Assembly (NCBI GenBank): GCA_964006375.1
Contig: OZ023265.1
Span: forward strand, 7,751,660-7,815,659
Origin: Tillus elongatus
Taxonomy: Eukaryota > Arthropoda > Insecta > Coleoptera > Cleridae
DNA length: 64,000 nt
Direction of reading: 5' to 3'
Below are positions 1 to 11,976 of the stretch, in pieces. The notes below the pieces were generated by a model. That model was not told where the DNA came from. It did not search any database and saw nothing but the letters and a program-made list of their open reading frames with translations. The first letter of the stretch is position 1. Every line of letters begins with the position of its first letter. A program made the translations under genes and the position numbers.

Positions 1-329
1 AGTTAGGCGGAGCCCCGGCAGTGGCGTAATACAAGTGCATGTCTTGTAATGAGAAATATGAATTTTCTCAAAGATATTCTTATGTAACATATGTTGAGAT
101 TTGATGGTCAGTATTCAGTAAAAGCCGCTCTTTCAAAAAAAAACTGTCAAAGGTAGGGGTTATCATTCAGCAAAATTGACAATGACGTCATATCTACGAA
201 ACCGGTGACGTCACAAAAAATTGACGTTAAAATGTGCACATTCAAATCTTAATTTGACATGTCTCAGCTATTTCTTTTTTGTTTGCCCCCTAAAGATTTT
301 ACAACATTTGTTCCATTCTATGCGGACTC

Positions 330-330
<1 letters not shown>

Positions 331-403
<73 letters not shown>
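331..403. repeat. (TA)n microsatellite, stand-alone
   Basis: This is an uninterrupted TA dinucleotide tract. The flanks do not show the conserved AT-core element sequences that border most other TA tracts here. The IYIYIY reading frames across it are translations of the repeat and not genes. Confidence 0.95.
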
Positions 404-406
<3 letters not shown>

Positions 407-1561
407 CATTGAAAACTACTTTGCAGTTTCTAAACAAACAGCGATAAAAACTAAATATATCATATAGGAATAGAAAGCATATAGATATGTCATATATTCT
501 ATAATATATTATTGATATTTGGCTAGCCTATATGATATGTCCGTTATTTTATTATAATCAATTTCCCTTTTCTCTATTTGGAACACGAAAACTCATCTTA
601 CAAAATGGAAGTGCATCTAGCCAGTCGCTCTTCATCCTAAAATTTTGCAATCAAATGCTTTATCAAAAATTACAATTACGATTTCTGGCAACCGAAGCAG
701 TAAATTCACAAAAACTTGGCCTCCGGTTTCTTTTTCCATTTGTTTCTTTCCTCATTAAACCTATAATTTTTCTGTGGGTCCTGAGACTGACAAATTTTAC
801 AATTAACGTCACCTAGTTGTGACCTTAGTAAATTCAACTGTTTTCAGCAAACTTGTAAGCCTTCTTGATAATGAGTTGGGGGGTTGTTTTTGTAAAATAT
901 GTCTTCCTTAGAGCCCACAGCTATCTAAATACTTTTAATATTATACAATTTGTATAACCAAAATAAATACACTATCTAAAATAAGTTACGGAACAAAAAT
1001 TCTAAACTATTTTCACACACAGTGCAGTTTTTATGAAAATCTACCACAAATGTTACAAAATTTACAATATTAATGGTCGATTTTGGGCAACTAGAGAATT
1101 TTAAAGAATATTTGTTACACATTTTAACAGTATTCTGACAAATATGCTTATAAAATTTTCTGTGGTGCCGATTGGTAAGAACAGATATTTTTGTTTTCAT
1201 TTAATACAGAATAATGCTGATTTATCATCTACTTTTGCAGAATTATTATCTTAAACATTTATCTACAGTTTAACGATAAGGTGCCATGTTTACTTGATCT
1301 ATTTGCAGTAATTTTATCATACAAAATAGATTGTTGTAAGTTCTTCTTCAGTCTTACATCTACATTTATGGCTGCAAATTTAGCCAATGGTTTTATACTC
1401 TTTGCCATATTCAAAGCATTCTTACCCAAAAACTATACCCTCCTTTTAAGTAACGTAATGCAATTACAAAAATTACTCAAATTACTGTGACTTCTTACAC
1501 ATACACTGTTGCCATAATGGAACTACAAAACTGATAACCTAATTCCAAATAATTCAAATCA
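404..1561. other. AT-rich region, nothing recognised
   Basis: Short open frames occur on both strands, such as a 74-codon minus-strand frame at 976-1200. None shows a recognisable motif, and the base composition matches the surrounding non-coding DNA. I see no RNA gene or mobile element. Confidence 0.5.
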
Positions 1562-1843
1562 TCAGTTGGTATTATTATCCTTAATAAAATAAACTAAAGT
1601 ATCTGTTGCAAAATGTAAATGCAACATTTGAAACGGCGCTAATGAAATTGACTTTCCAACAAAATATTCTCTTTTTTTAAGGCATAGAGGAGAAGCAGGT
1701 GGAATTAAAAAGTCGGGCAAGTTGCGATGTATGTGTTTTTGATCACCCGTGGCGTTAGCGCTATCGTCGTATGGAACAACGTATTGAAGTTGGCCATATG
1801 GGCAGTATAAGTATACTTTTAAGATATTTGACGTATTCGTCAT
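1562..1843 (-). CDS. Uncharacterised 93-codon ORF, possible exon
   Basis: I do not recognise this frame. It is richer in mixed codons and less AT-biased than neighbouring chance frames. The predicted product has Pro- and Tyr-containing segments (for example YCPYGQLQYVVPYDD) but no motif I can name. No clear splice sites or promoter were identified, so it could be chance. Confidence 0.15.
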   Translation of the reverse strand: MTNTSNILKVYLYCPYGQLQYVVPYDDSANATGDQKHIHRNLPDFLIPPASPLCLKKREYFVGKSISLAPFQMLHLHFATDTLVYFIKDNNTN

Positions 1844-2590
1844 AGTTAAAGAGAAAATCTAAATAATGAGGAATATGTGACCAGAGATACAATTTAAGTA
1901 ATTATTTTTCAACCATCTGTTAGCCGCATTCATTCACAAAACGAATTCATTTCCATGCATATGTTTTAACAGCTTTGTTAACAATACATATGTGAAAACT
2001 GAAACGAATGATGTAGGTTAAAAATACTCATGGCATTGTTGATCTCGGGCAAGATTGCATACAGCTCGTCACCTTACCCGTCTAGTATGTCATCTTGCCC
2101 GTACCATTTTCCTATTTATCCGTTTCAATAATTACATATGGTGTATTGGTACACAAGAACAACCGATAGGGGCACATGGCGGGAGCAACATTCAAACAAA
2201 CCATTGGTGACAATTCACGATAAAACATGTGATTTATTAAATAAGGTCAGTAGAATGTTTAATGTGCTATTTTGTCTACACTTCGTCGTCGTTCGAAGAA
2301 GACTAATAAAATCGTAAATAGTATAAAACAGCATTTTATTTGATAGAATCACCGTTTGTACCCAATCTTGGAATGGCTTAGTTGACAGCTTGCTCAAAAA
2401 TTCAGTTCAGTGAAAAAATTACTATTAAAATATTGATTTACTCTTTCCGTCTAAGGTACCCAAAAATTGCATTAGGGTTTCCTAAAGTTACATCTATAAC
2501 GCGCCCTGAGGCTTTTAGTAGACCCGAAGTAAAAAAAAAGATGTTCCTTGGCTGGAAGAAGTGATATAAAAAAAACATCGATACCACTAT
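1844..2590. other. Unannotated AT-rich spacer
   Basis: No convincing gene or recognised element. A C-containing motif (CTTACCCGTCTAGTATGTC) near 2072-2095 stands out only against the AT-rich background. Confidence 0.45.
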
Positions 2591-2594
2591 GATA

Positions 2595-3560
2595 TTCAAT
2601 GTCGATGAGTCTGCTTTAACCACAGTCCAAATCACCTCGAATCGCCACATTTTATGCAGGTGTTTCTTCACAGCCACTACGTGTCCCATCAAGAGTCCTA
2701 TTATGTTCCTCAGCTGTTTTCTGCTGATATTTAGCAGCTCTACAACTCTCTTTAAAATGGGTTCCCCAATTAACGCCTTTCCTTATCTAAGCCCTGGACA
2801 ATCTGCCCAGTATACCTTATGTTGGTTTCTGACCTAGAATTTAATAGATCCCCTGACGGTGCTCTTTGCCACTCCTAAGACCGGTTCTGATCCCATAACT
2901 GCTTCTGCTAATCCTCTCTTTGCGAGTTTGTCAGCCTCTTCAGTGCCTTTGACCCACGAGTGGCTTGCCACCCAGATGAGGCTAACCACATACTGCCCGG
3001 CCAAATCTCGGCATTAACTAACCTACTAACCAGTCTGGAGTTTACCCGTGGGCTGCTTAGAACCTTAAGGGCTGCTTTGCTGTCTGTAGCTATCAAGATC
3101 CGCTAACTGATGTATCCCCTCCTCTTGTTCTTTCGTACGAACTGCAGGATTGCGTACATTTCGGCCTGAAAGAGCGTTGCGTGAATCTCAAAAGAAATAC
3201 TGTCGTTTCTTCAGAGTAGACATCGGCCTTCGTCACACGCTCCCCGCCAGATCCATCCGTGAACTATTATTACTACTAAAAATCTCATTTCAAGCATGGA
3301 CACCTTCACGATCTCCCGAATCTTTTAGTGGCCCATGCAGCCTGGGTTGGCCTTCAGTCTGTCACTGCAGACTACTCTGTATAGTTCCAGCCTGGTCTCC
3401 CCCATGATGAATAAATGTAGGGGAGGGGTAGATCCAGCAACACCTCCATGGCGGCTGTTGGGGTTGAGGTCATGACCCCTGTGATGCCTAGGCAAGGCAT
3501 CCTATGATTGAATCTTGACCGTTTTTGTTTGGTACTGGATTACATCACCTAGTGCCAGCA
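2595..3560 (-). mobile_element. LINE-B fragment (R1/I-group non-LTR), decayed
   Basis: Read on the minus strand this is the same LINE family as the plus-strand copy at 41.6-43.9 kb. Recognisable pieces are the C-terminal zinc-knuckle region (GHVVAVKKHLHKMWRFE, compare GHMAVKKHLHKMGRFE), the RNase H segment (TDSKAALKVLSSPRVNSRLVSRLV) and the end of the RT connection around 3440-3560. Stops and frameshifts are frequent, so no protein is made. It is truncated at both ends: the upstream RT and the 3' tail are absent. Confidence 0.85.
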
Positions 3561-3564
3561 TAGG

Positions 3565-4470
3565 TACCAAACCCGTAATGAATGCGGATATATGATAATG
3601 TTGCATCACCTTTTGATAAAAAGCTTTCCCAGTTCCAAATGACCACACAAGTGACAAGTAATTGGAAGTCATCAAACTAACAAACAACATATGATTTGAT
3701 TTCGTTTGTCTCCACACTTTGGACCCCCCTCTCTCTCTATCTCTGCTCTTAACAATCAGTTCATACATGCAAAGCCTTGTTGAAAAAAGTAAAGTCACAC
3801 CTAGCAGAGTTATCAAAAAAAGCTGATAGAAAAGTTGGCAGAAAGCAAGTTTTTGAAGAACTAATCAACGCATGTATCTATTATAAATGTTTGTTTCGTA
3901 CGAATTGAATTTGGCATCATCTTTAAATATATGTTAACTGATATTGTAATGGGCAAGAAATCAAACTGTTATTATAAACAACAATTCCACTATTTTAGCC
4001 TTCTTCTATTTGAATCGAAGAACTTTTAGCAATCTAATACTTATGATAAAATTAATATTATCTATTTCTTTATACTTGTATTATCTTAAAAAATAGTAAC
4101 AACTTATACTTAATAACATGAAAAAATAAATACAATTGGAAGCTAGATTCAGTGTACGCATTTTATACTTAAGCTAACAACAAATCTATAGGTAGGTACT
4201 GAATAACAGGTGCTAAATGGAATTTTTAATGAACTTGTACAATTCAGTTAATTAAAAGTTTAAACCTTATCTAGGCTAAAAATATAGACAAAATATAGTT
4301 AAATAAAATGTACAAATAATGACTGAAAACACGCTTCTCTTGTTAAAAGCTGCCTCGATACCAATTATTAATAGTATACTCCAAATAAAAAACAGAGTTC
4401 TAAATTAGACACCTGTTCTTTTTGTATAACATTTGTTACAGTCTAGGCTTGTGACTCGTCTGATAAATGA
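3565..4470. other. AT-rich spacer, nothing recognised
   Basis: No coding or repeat signal that I can name, apart from scattered A/T runs. Confidence 0.45.
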
Positions 4471-4472
4471 CT

Positions 4473-4711
4473 TGTTATAACAAATCAAACTAGAAACCTA
4501 CGCCCGAGAGGTAGAAACGCCCATGGTCGAGGTTGCTGTTGGCTCTATGGGCGAGCACCGCACTGAAATATAAGGAGAAGAGTGGAAAAATACAGTAGAC
4601 TTGTACAGTTGAAGAGTAGTGGAATAATTGTGTTGTTACTTTTAGGTTTTCACATAATTTTGCGTTCGATTTATGCGAATCCCTTATTAAATAAATAACT
4701 AAACAACATCA
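4473..4711 (+). mobile_element. Probable LTR of an LTR retrotransposon
   Basis: The segment begins TGTTATAACAA and ends with CA. It lies ten bases upstream of a perfect tRNA-Lys primer-binding site, so it is best read as a 5' LTR or its remnant. The boundaries are inferred from TG...CA and from the primer site, not from a second direct LTR. No gag or pol reading frame follows. Confidence 0.5.
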
Positions 4712-4720
4712 GTATTATAT

Positions 4721-4738
4721 TGGCGCCCAACGTGGGGC
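4721..4738 (+). promoter_or_regulatory. Retroelement primer-binding site (tRNA-Lys)
   Basis: The 18 bases TGGCGCCCAACGTGGGGC are the exact complement of the 3' end, including CCA, of arthropod tRNA-Lys(CUU). In an intact retroelement this is where minus-strand DNA synthesis is primed. Here it is followed by an inverted LTR piece and not by gag. Confidence 0.8.
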
Positions 4739-4744
4739 ACCCAT

Positions 4745-4905
4745 TATACTACTCGTCATTTGTTAAACTCTACTGCTGTATTTCTCTGCTATTCTTCTTA
4801 TATTTCACTGCGATGCTTGCTCACAGAGCTAACAGCAACCTCGACCATGGAGAGCGCTTACCTCTTGGGCGTAGGATTGTAGTTTGGTTTGTTAGATTAA
4901 TCATT
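4745..4905 (-). mobile_element. Inverted second LTR fragment
   Basis: The reverse complement of this segment aligns with 4485-4640. Shared blocks include the CATGGTCGAGGTTGCTGTT region and the CTGAAATATAAG region, with scattered substitutions. The two LTR pieces therefore face each other around the primer site, which is not the direct-repeat order of a normal provirus. Confidence 0.65.
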
Positions 4906-5264
4906 AATAATGTTACCTTTAGATGTTTAGTTTGTAATGTAATCATTTTCTGATTTATTTGCAGTAGTTTTTATATTAATCTAGAGCTTTCATGCTTACT
5001 GACATTGTTTTGGAAAACTGAAATGTAGCAACAACTATGAACACGTTGGTAAACTCCATGATATAATGATTAATATTGCACATATTGCTCCTCCATAACT
5101 CGTATGTGACGTGGACAGTAGAACATTTGCGCTGACTTTAGAATTGAAAAATTTCCAATATCAAGTTAATTCCTCTACCGCTTATTAAGTTTTACATTTT
5201 TGTTTGTTTGGTTATTATGGTGAGAAATTACTATTACATTTTTAAAGGTAAGTCAGTTTTCAAA

Positions 5265-5389
5265 CCTGACGATCGTTTCGCTAACAAAGTTAATGCCATC
5301 ACAGGGATGAACAAACTAGCTTATTAGTGTATACATCCCTTATTCATCCCTCTGATGACGCTAACTTTGTTTGCGAAACCATCGTCAGG
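5265..5389. repeat. 46-bp inverted repeat carrying a hammerhead core
   Basis: Arms 5265-5310 and 5344-5389 are near-complementary and separated by 33 bp. The right arm read on the plus strand holds a hammerhead-like core. The left arm read on the minus strand holds the matching motif with two core positions changed. The sequence downstream of the right arm resembles that downstream of the 15.58-kb motif (TTGTGGTGAT, then TTCTCCAA, then CAGGTTCCA), so the two loci share a family. Confidence 0.75.
5349..5389 (+). ncRNA. Hammerhead ribozyme-like motif (type I, minimal)
   Basis: The order is CCT (helix I), CTGATGA (5352-5358), stem-loop II (5359-5374, paired as GC, one U-U mismatch, AAC/GTT, TTT loop), GAAA (5375-5378), C-CATC-G, TC, AGG (helix I). 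All conserved core nucleotides of a hammerhead are present. The predicted cut is after 5386. Helix I is only three clear pairs, and helix III is so short that activity may need dimerisation or neighbouring sequence. Such motifs are known from Penelope-like elements and retrozymes. Confidence 0.6.
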
Positions 5390-5534
5390 TTTTAAAACCG
5401 TATTGTGGTGATATGGGTTCTCCAAATGGTAATTACCAGTGCTCGTCGCAGGTTCCAATTATTATTCACTTTTTATAGGTGCAATAGTATCTAGTCCAGC
5501 TTTTAAAGCCAGTAATTGGGAGCAGAAATAGATA

Positions 5535-5845
5535 GTTTCTACTACCGTACGGCACTTACTGCATCGAGACTTTGTCTTCAATGCCTGTTTATTATTTAAC
5601 TAACCATTTTTTAATTAACAGCAGTTGCTACCACAACGCACTTGCTGCATCCAGGCTTTTTTCAATACTTGTTTACTATTTAACCAATTTGTTATAATAT
5701 TTTTAAATGAAAATTCGTTACCATGACACACTTGCTGCATCCAGGCTTTTTTCAATACTTGTTTACTATTTAATCAATTTGTTATAACATTTTCAAATGA
5801 AAATTCGCTACCATAACACACTTGCTGCGTCCAGACTCTTTAAAA
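5535..5845. repeat. About 90-bp tandem repeat of AT-core element end
   Basis: The block CTTGCTGCATCCAG recurs at about 5642, 5732 and 5822, with a weaker copy near 5553. Each copy is preceded by GCTACCATAACGCA-like sequence. These are the non-hairpin ends of the AT-core element arranged head-to-tail with a period of about 90 bp. Confidence 0.75.
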
Positions 5846-5849
5846 TTCT

Positions 5850-6400
5850 TAAAATACTGTAGGTTTCCATGCAAAACTGGAAAGAACCTCTACTTCAAAT
5901 TCATTTGTTGCAAACACTTTAGGCAAATGAAATGACGTAACATTTTAAACATACATTTAAGAATTTATCGAACAAATGTCACGTAAAATTTTGTTCTTCT
6001 CGGTTACAACCGGTCACTCCTCCAGGAATAATTGACCGTCCCAAAGCGCCCCTACGTATTAAAATTGAAAAAAAATATGGTATTTTTCAAACGAATTTTC
6101 TGCAAACATTTTAATTGGGTGATGAAACGCAACTATTGAAACAGATATTTAAAATCATGTGAAACATATTTCATGCAACATGTGTTCTTTTCAAACTACA
6201 AATGCTCAAGAATATATGTCTAAAAGTCGTCAATTTTGACACTCAATTGTGAGAAAATAAATATATGTTTCTTGCGTTGTGATTGTTAAAGAACTACCGA
6301 TTCATAGACTATTTTAGGGAATTTAATTCACTACCGTTTTGACCTTGCTACATTAAATTATAACTAAGTTTTCTATAAATATAGAAACTTAAATTTTTGG
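5850..6400. other. AT-rich spacer, nothing recognised
   Basis: No gene or named repeat is evident between the tandem element ends and the next full AT-core element. Confidence 0.4.
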
Positions 6401-6401
6401 T

Positions 6402-7161
<760 letters not shown>

Positions 7162-7680
7162 TTGTGTATACATAATAGATAACCACATAGAGCTTATGAG
7201 AACCAAGTAGGTCATCACTGTATTGAGCAAAATCAAGTTAGTGAATAGAGGTTGGTATCGAGAAGTTCATGAAAAAAGTCCGTTGCCGTATTAGTATATA
7301 AAAATGAGAAAAAAAAATTTTAGTTGTAGCTTTAAGTTTTTAATTTACTGCAGCAGTAATCGTACAATACATCGCACAAAAAAAGTTTTATACTTGTGGC
7401 TTCAATCCACACAATTTTGGCTTCAATGTGAAGCAAATCGCTTAATATCTTCTTGACACTGACAATACCATACAAAATTTGCTATTCTAAATGTTGTTCC
7501 AACCATTAATGATTTTCATGATTTTCTGTCAAATCTGTCTACCAAATCTCATTAAAATAACTTTGTTTGTTAATTACTTTCGGAGGTATCAATTATTTTC
7601 AAAAAGAAACTTGTTTTTTTGGCAAAAAACTGGTCAGTTTGAGCTGGTTAACAAACTCGTCCGAAAGATTAACAAAAACA

Positions 7681-7983
7681 AGTTCGGGACGCAGCAAGTG
7701 CGTTATGGTAGCGAATTTTCATTAAACATTCCAAATTTAAATAACTCAATTTTCTATACACCTAGAAAATTGAATTCTGGGGCAACATATCTGCCAAATT
7801 TCATCAAAACAGGTTTTGAATTTTCGGAGATAATTTTTTTTCAAAAGAAAGCTCAAAATTTAAATTTTCCCTAAAAACCTTGTCCGATATTCGTGGCTAA
7901 CGAACTCATCCAAGCTATTAATAAAAGAAAGATGCTTGCTAAGTCTCATCAAAGTCAATTAGTAACCTTTTGAGTTATCGTGT

Positions 7984-8075
<92 letters not shown>

Positions 8076-8192
8076 CTGACCCCGGATATGGGTTCTAGGG
8101 TTCCTAGTTCGCGCTCATTTGAAATTTTTTTGCAAAATCTCACCACCGATGCCTCTCTATTAGTGAATTTTTAAATAAAAATTCAGCAAAAG
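7681..8192 (-). mobile_element. AT-core element copy
   Basis: On the plus strand it starts GGGACGCAGCAAGTGCGTTA, has its (TA)n core at about 7986-8075, then the conserved block ending in GGGTTCTAGG, and finishes at the TTAGTGAATTTTT hairpin side. It is oriented opposite to the copy at 6.4 kb. The 7480-7680 stretch just upstream carries related but degraded element sequence. Confidence 0.7.
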
Positions 8193-8740
8193 AGCATACA
8201 ATAAGTGGCCCAAAATCGGTTAATTATCTATATAAGTTATCGCTCTAAAACCAACTTAAGTCACACCATCGTGACAACTTACTGAAGATTCACTAAAAAG
8301 TACGTTGATGCACTTATGTAGTTGTAGTTACAAAAATATTGATCTGGTTTATTTTAAATGAAAACCACTAGCCTCAGAGAAGCAAATATTGTTTTTAGCT
8401 TTAATTAAACAATCGTTAAGTAAATTAAGGTATTGTGCGAGACGGTAGATCTGTTTTGATGTTACTTGGCAGCTTATACTGCATAATGCAGTCAAACAAA
8501 TAATTATTTAATTTGGTAATCCCGCATTTGTGGTTTTTTACAATCTGTTGGAATCCACTAGCTCAAACAGTTATCAGAAATAATAGTTGTTTTGTTAAGT
8601 AGATTATCTCGTTAATGAAACGTTTGTTTTCTGTTTACCAAATAAACAGTGTACTAAAGCATTGAAAGTTGCCTTTTTTAACTACTGTATTTCAGGCAAG
8701 ATAATACAAGTCAATTATATTTGAACAATCAGTATAATGT
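8193..8740. other. AT-rich spacer, nothing recognised
   Basis: No element ends, repeats or coding signals were recognised. Confidence 0.4.
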
Positions 8741-9844
8741 TAGCCGAGGGAAATTAGTCTGGGAGGGTCTGGACTTCTCGATGACATTGAGGGTCACAGG
8801 ATTCTGGGAATGGTCTCAGACTTGATGCCTACAAAGAGCAGTAGAGATATGTCTTTCAAAACCGTCCTCCCGCAAAGGGAGGACTGGGACCGAAATCAAA
8901 CGACCCTGTTGAGAGCCGATCTCTGCTGGTACACTGACGGCTCCAAAACCAATACGGGAGTAGGAGCCGGCGCATATGGGGGCAGCACCGATGCTAGACT
9001 ACCAGCTCGGCAAGTACGCAACCATACACCAGGCAGAAGTGTATGCCATCGAGATGTGTGCAAGGGAAAGTATAAAAAACCAGTGCACACACAAATCGAT
9101 AAAGATATATGCAGATAGCCAAGTTGCAATAAAGGCTCTTGGTTCCTACCGTTGCAATTCAAAAACCGTATGGAGTTGTAAATCTGCCCTTAACGAACTG
9201 GGCAGCTGTGATGAGGTGTCGCTGGTCTGGATACCGGGTCACTCGGACCATGATGGCAACGTTGCGGCCGACACCCTTGCCAGGAGTGGTGCCCAGAGAG
9301 ACTTTGTCGGACCAGAACCGGTGCTGGGGATAACATCATGCACATCAAAACGCACCTTAAAGACCTGGACAGAAAGAATGACAATTCAGTATTGGCAAAA
9401 TCTTCCAGGATTAGCTCACTCTAAGGCCTTCATAAATGGCCTGGCTGAGTCAAGGGCTAAAAAGCTCCTAGAGTTAAACAGACAACAACTGAGTACTCTA
9501 GTCGGCCTGTATACAGAACACTGCCGCTTGCGTCACCACATGCACCGTATTGGAGTCGGTCAGGAGACCGAGTGCTGGCTGTGTATGGAGAGTGACGAGA
9601 CAGCAGAGCACATACTGTGTTCCTGTCCGGCAGGGGACAGGACTAGATACCTGCTCTTTGGCAAGATAAAGCTTGCTCCAGAGGATCTGGACCAACTTTC
9701 GCCCACAAAGATTATCGACCTCTGCAGGAGACTGGCTTTGTTGGGCAATATAGACTTTTAGGCGTGAGCCACAATAGACCTTATGGTCGCGGTGAAGGGA
9801 CCGGTATGGCCCACTCACAATAAAACCTAACCTAACCTAACCTA
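8741..9844 (+). mobile_element. LINE-A copy, 5' truncated, CCTAA tail
   Basis: This is a non-LTR retrotransposon copy that starts abruptly downstream of the RT domain. It contains the RNase H domain and a C-terminal CCHC-like zinc knuckle. The 3' end is a short AATAAAA followed by three and a half units of CCTAA (9826-9844), the complement of the insect telomere repeat. The same family appears at 55.2-57.7 kb on the minus strand. 5' truncation is typical of target-primed reverse transcription. Confidence 0.9.
8810..9761 (+). pseudogene. LINE-A RNase H and zinc-knuckle region, frameshifted
   Basis: The first frame reads into RNase H (LCWYTDGSKTNTGVGAGAYGG, first catalytic Asp). A frameshift near 8980 moves it to the second frame, which continues with HQAEVYAIEMCA (catalytic Glu), YADSQVAIKAL (Asp) and GNVAADTLA (Asp), and ends at 9761. 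Near the C terminus CWLCMESDETAEHILCSC fits a C-x2-C-x8-H-x4-C knuckle, as in R1/LOA/I-group ORF2 proteins. The minus-strand copy at 55.3-56.1 kb reads through the frameshift point, so this copy is inactive. Confidence 0.85.
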
Positions 9845-10043
9845 GCTATATCAAAACTTAAGTCAACCAAATTTACTGACTTGTTTGTTTATATGGCAAA
9901 TTATTATACTATAAGGTTCACGTTTCATTATTGTTATAGCAGAAGTTTTTAATTAAATTTGTTACAATTTTTATGGAGGGAAATTGCTACCAAAGAGTCT
10001 AGGCTCTTAAAATAGGCAATGGCAAGAACATAAAGTGGTATAT

Positions 10044-10262
10044 AATTTGATTCTGAGTATTTATTACGCAACTGACAATAAATAACTTTGTTATCGTTCT
10101 CTAAATAAGCGTGTTTATGCCTGGGAATTTTACATGAGATTTGGGTACCCAATAGTAGTACCCAAATCTCATATAAAATGCCCAGGCATAAACACGCTTA
10201 TTTCGAGAACGATAACAAAGCGATTTATTGTGAGTTGCGTAATAAATACCCAGAATCAAATT
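10044..10262. repeat. Near-perfect 105-bp palindrome, 9-bp spacer
   Basis: Arms 10044-10148 and 10158-10262 are complementary with few mismatches, separated by CCAATAGTA. It would extrude as a long hairpin. No coding content and no clear target duplication were seen. It could be a foldback MITE or an inverted duplication from template switching. Confidence 0.85.
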
Positions 10263-10846
10263 AAAAAATAGCCTGATTACAGGCTGGTGTTTGCTACGAT
10301 ACGAGGCAGGAGATATGGCTAACTGCGCTGCATGCAGCTTGCGAAATTTCCACAAATGCGAAACCGAATACCTATCACATGATCTGTAATAACCAAAAGT
10401 CAGCCGAACAGTCTAAATGTGAACGCTCGAGCACTTTTATGGTGACCTCTCGAAGACTAACATGTTGCAGAAATATGTTTCTCTACCTTCGCTTCCAAGT
10501 AACTGACGTAGTTATTGATATCTGCCTCGGCGATTAAAAAAGTTTTCTCTACCGTTCAATTTCTAGTAGGTAAATTTCAAGTCAAAATGCGTTGTAGGCA
10601 AAGCAGACGATAAAAATAGCAATGAGTAGTACAAGAAGCAAATAAAAAAGGTACTACCTTTTTTAGTATGCAATCTTTTAACTTTTAACAGAATAATTGA
10701 ATTGTAAGAAATTCCAGCCATAAAAAAACTTTAGTTGATTTAAATGTATGACTTAATATAGTAATGTAGGATTGCAAGTTTTGTGAGAGATACAGCGAAA
10801 TATAATCATTATAATGGTTTACAGCAAAACTCTCATTTGGTCGTTT
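10263..10846. other. Spacer, nothing recognised
   Basis: No gene or named element was recognised. Confidence 0.4.
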
Positions 10847-10848
10847 CT

Positions 10849-11600
<752 letters not shown>

Positions 11601-11976
11601 AGCTCAATTTGCTATTAACTTATAAGCTTCGTTGGCCAGGGAACTAGTTTTTCGGGACATTTCAAGTTTATTTTCGAAACATTTTTGTACATCTTCAAAC
11701 ATAAAGTTATTTTGATGATATAAGATAATTTGTTTCTACTATACTGATAATCAAAGTTGATGCCTGCTTTCTTTAAAAAACACATATAAACACTCCCATA
11801 ACGCACTTGCTGCATCCAGACTTTTTAAATAACTGGAAAGTATGTTTCCAAAGTTAAGATGTTCGAGGAATAATGGAGATTCATTACAAGTGAGTCATTT
11901 GACAATAAAATAGTGCGTTTCTTTGCTAGGGCGATTCTATTTAAAATTATAAGTGAAGGAACTTACGAAGCGATTT

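Noticed and set aside
976..1200. Cys/His-containing 74-codon frame as a zinc-finger protein
   Set aside because: The spacing of Cys and His fits no known finger, and the frame is AT-driven.
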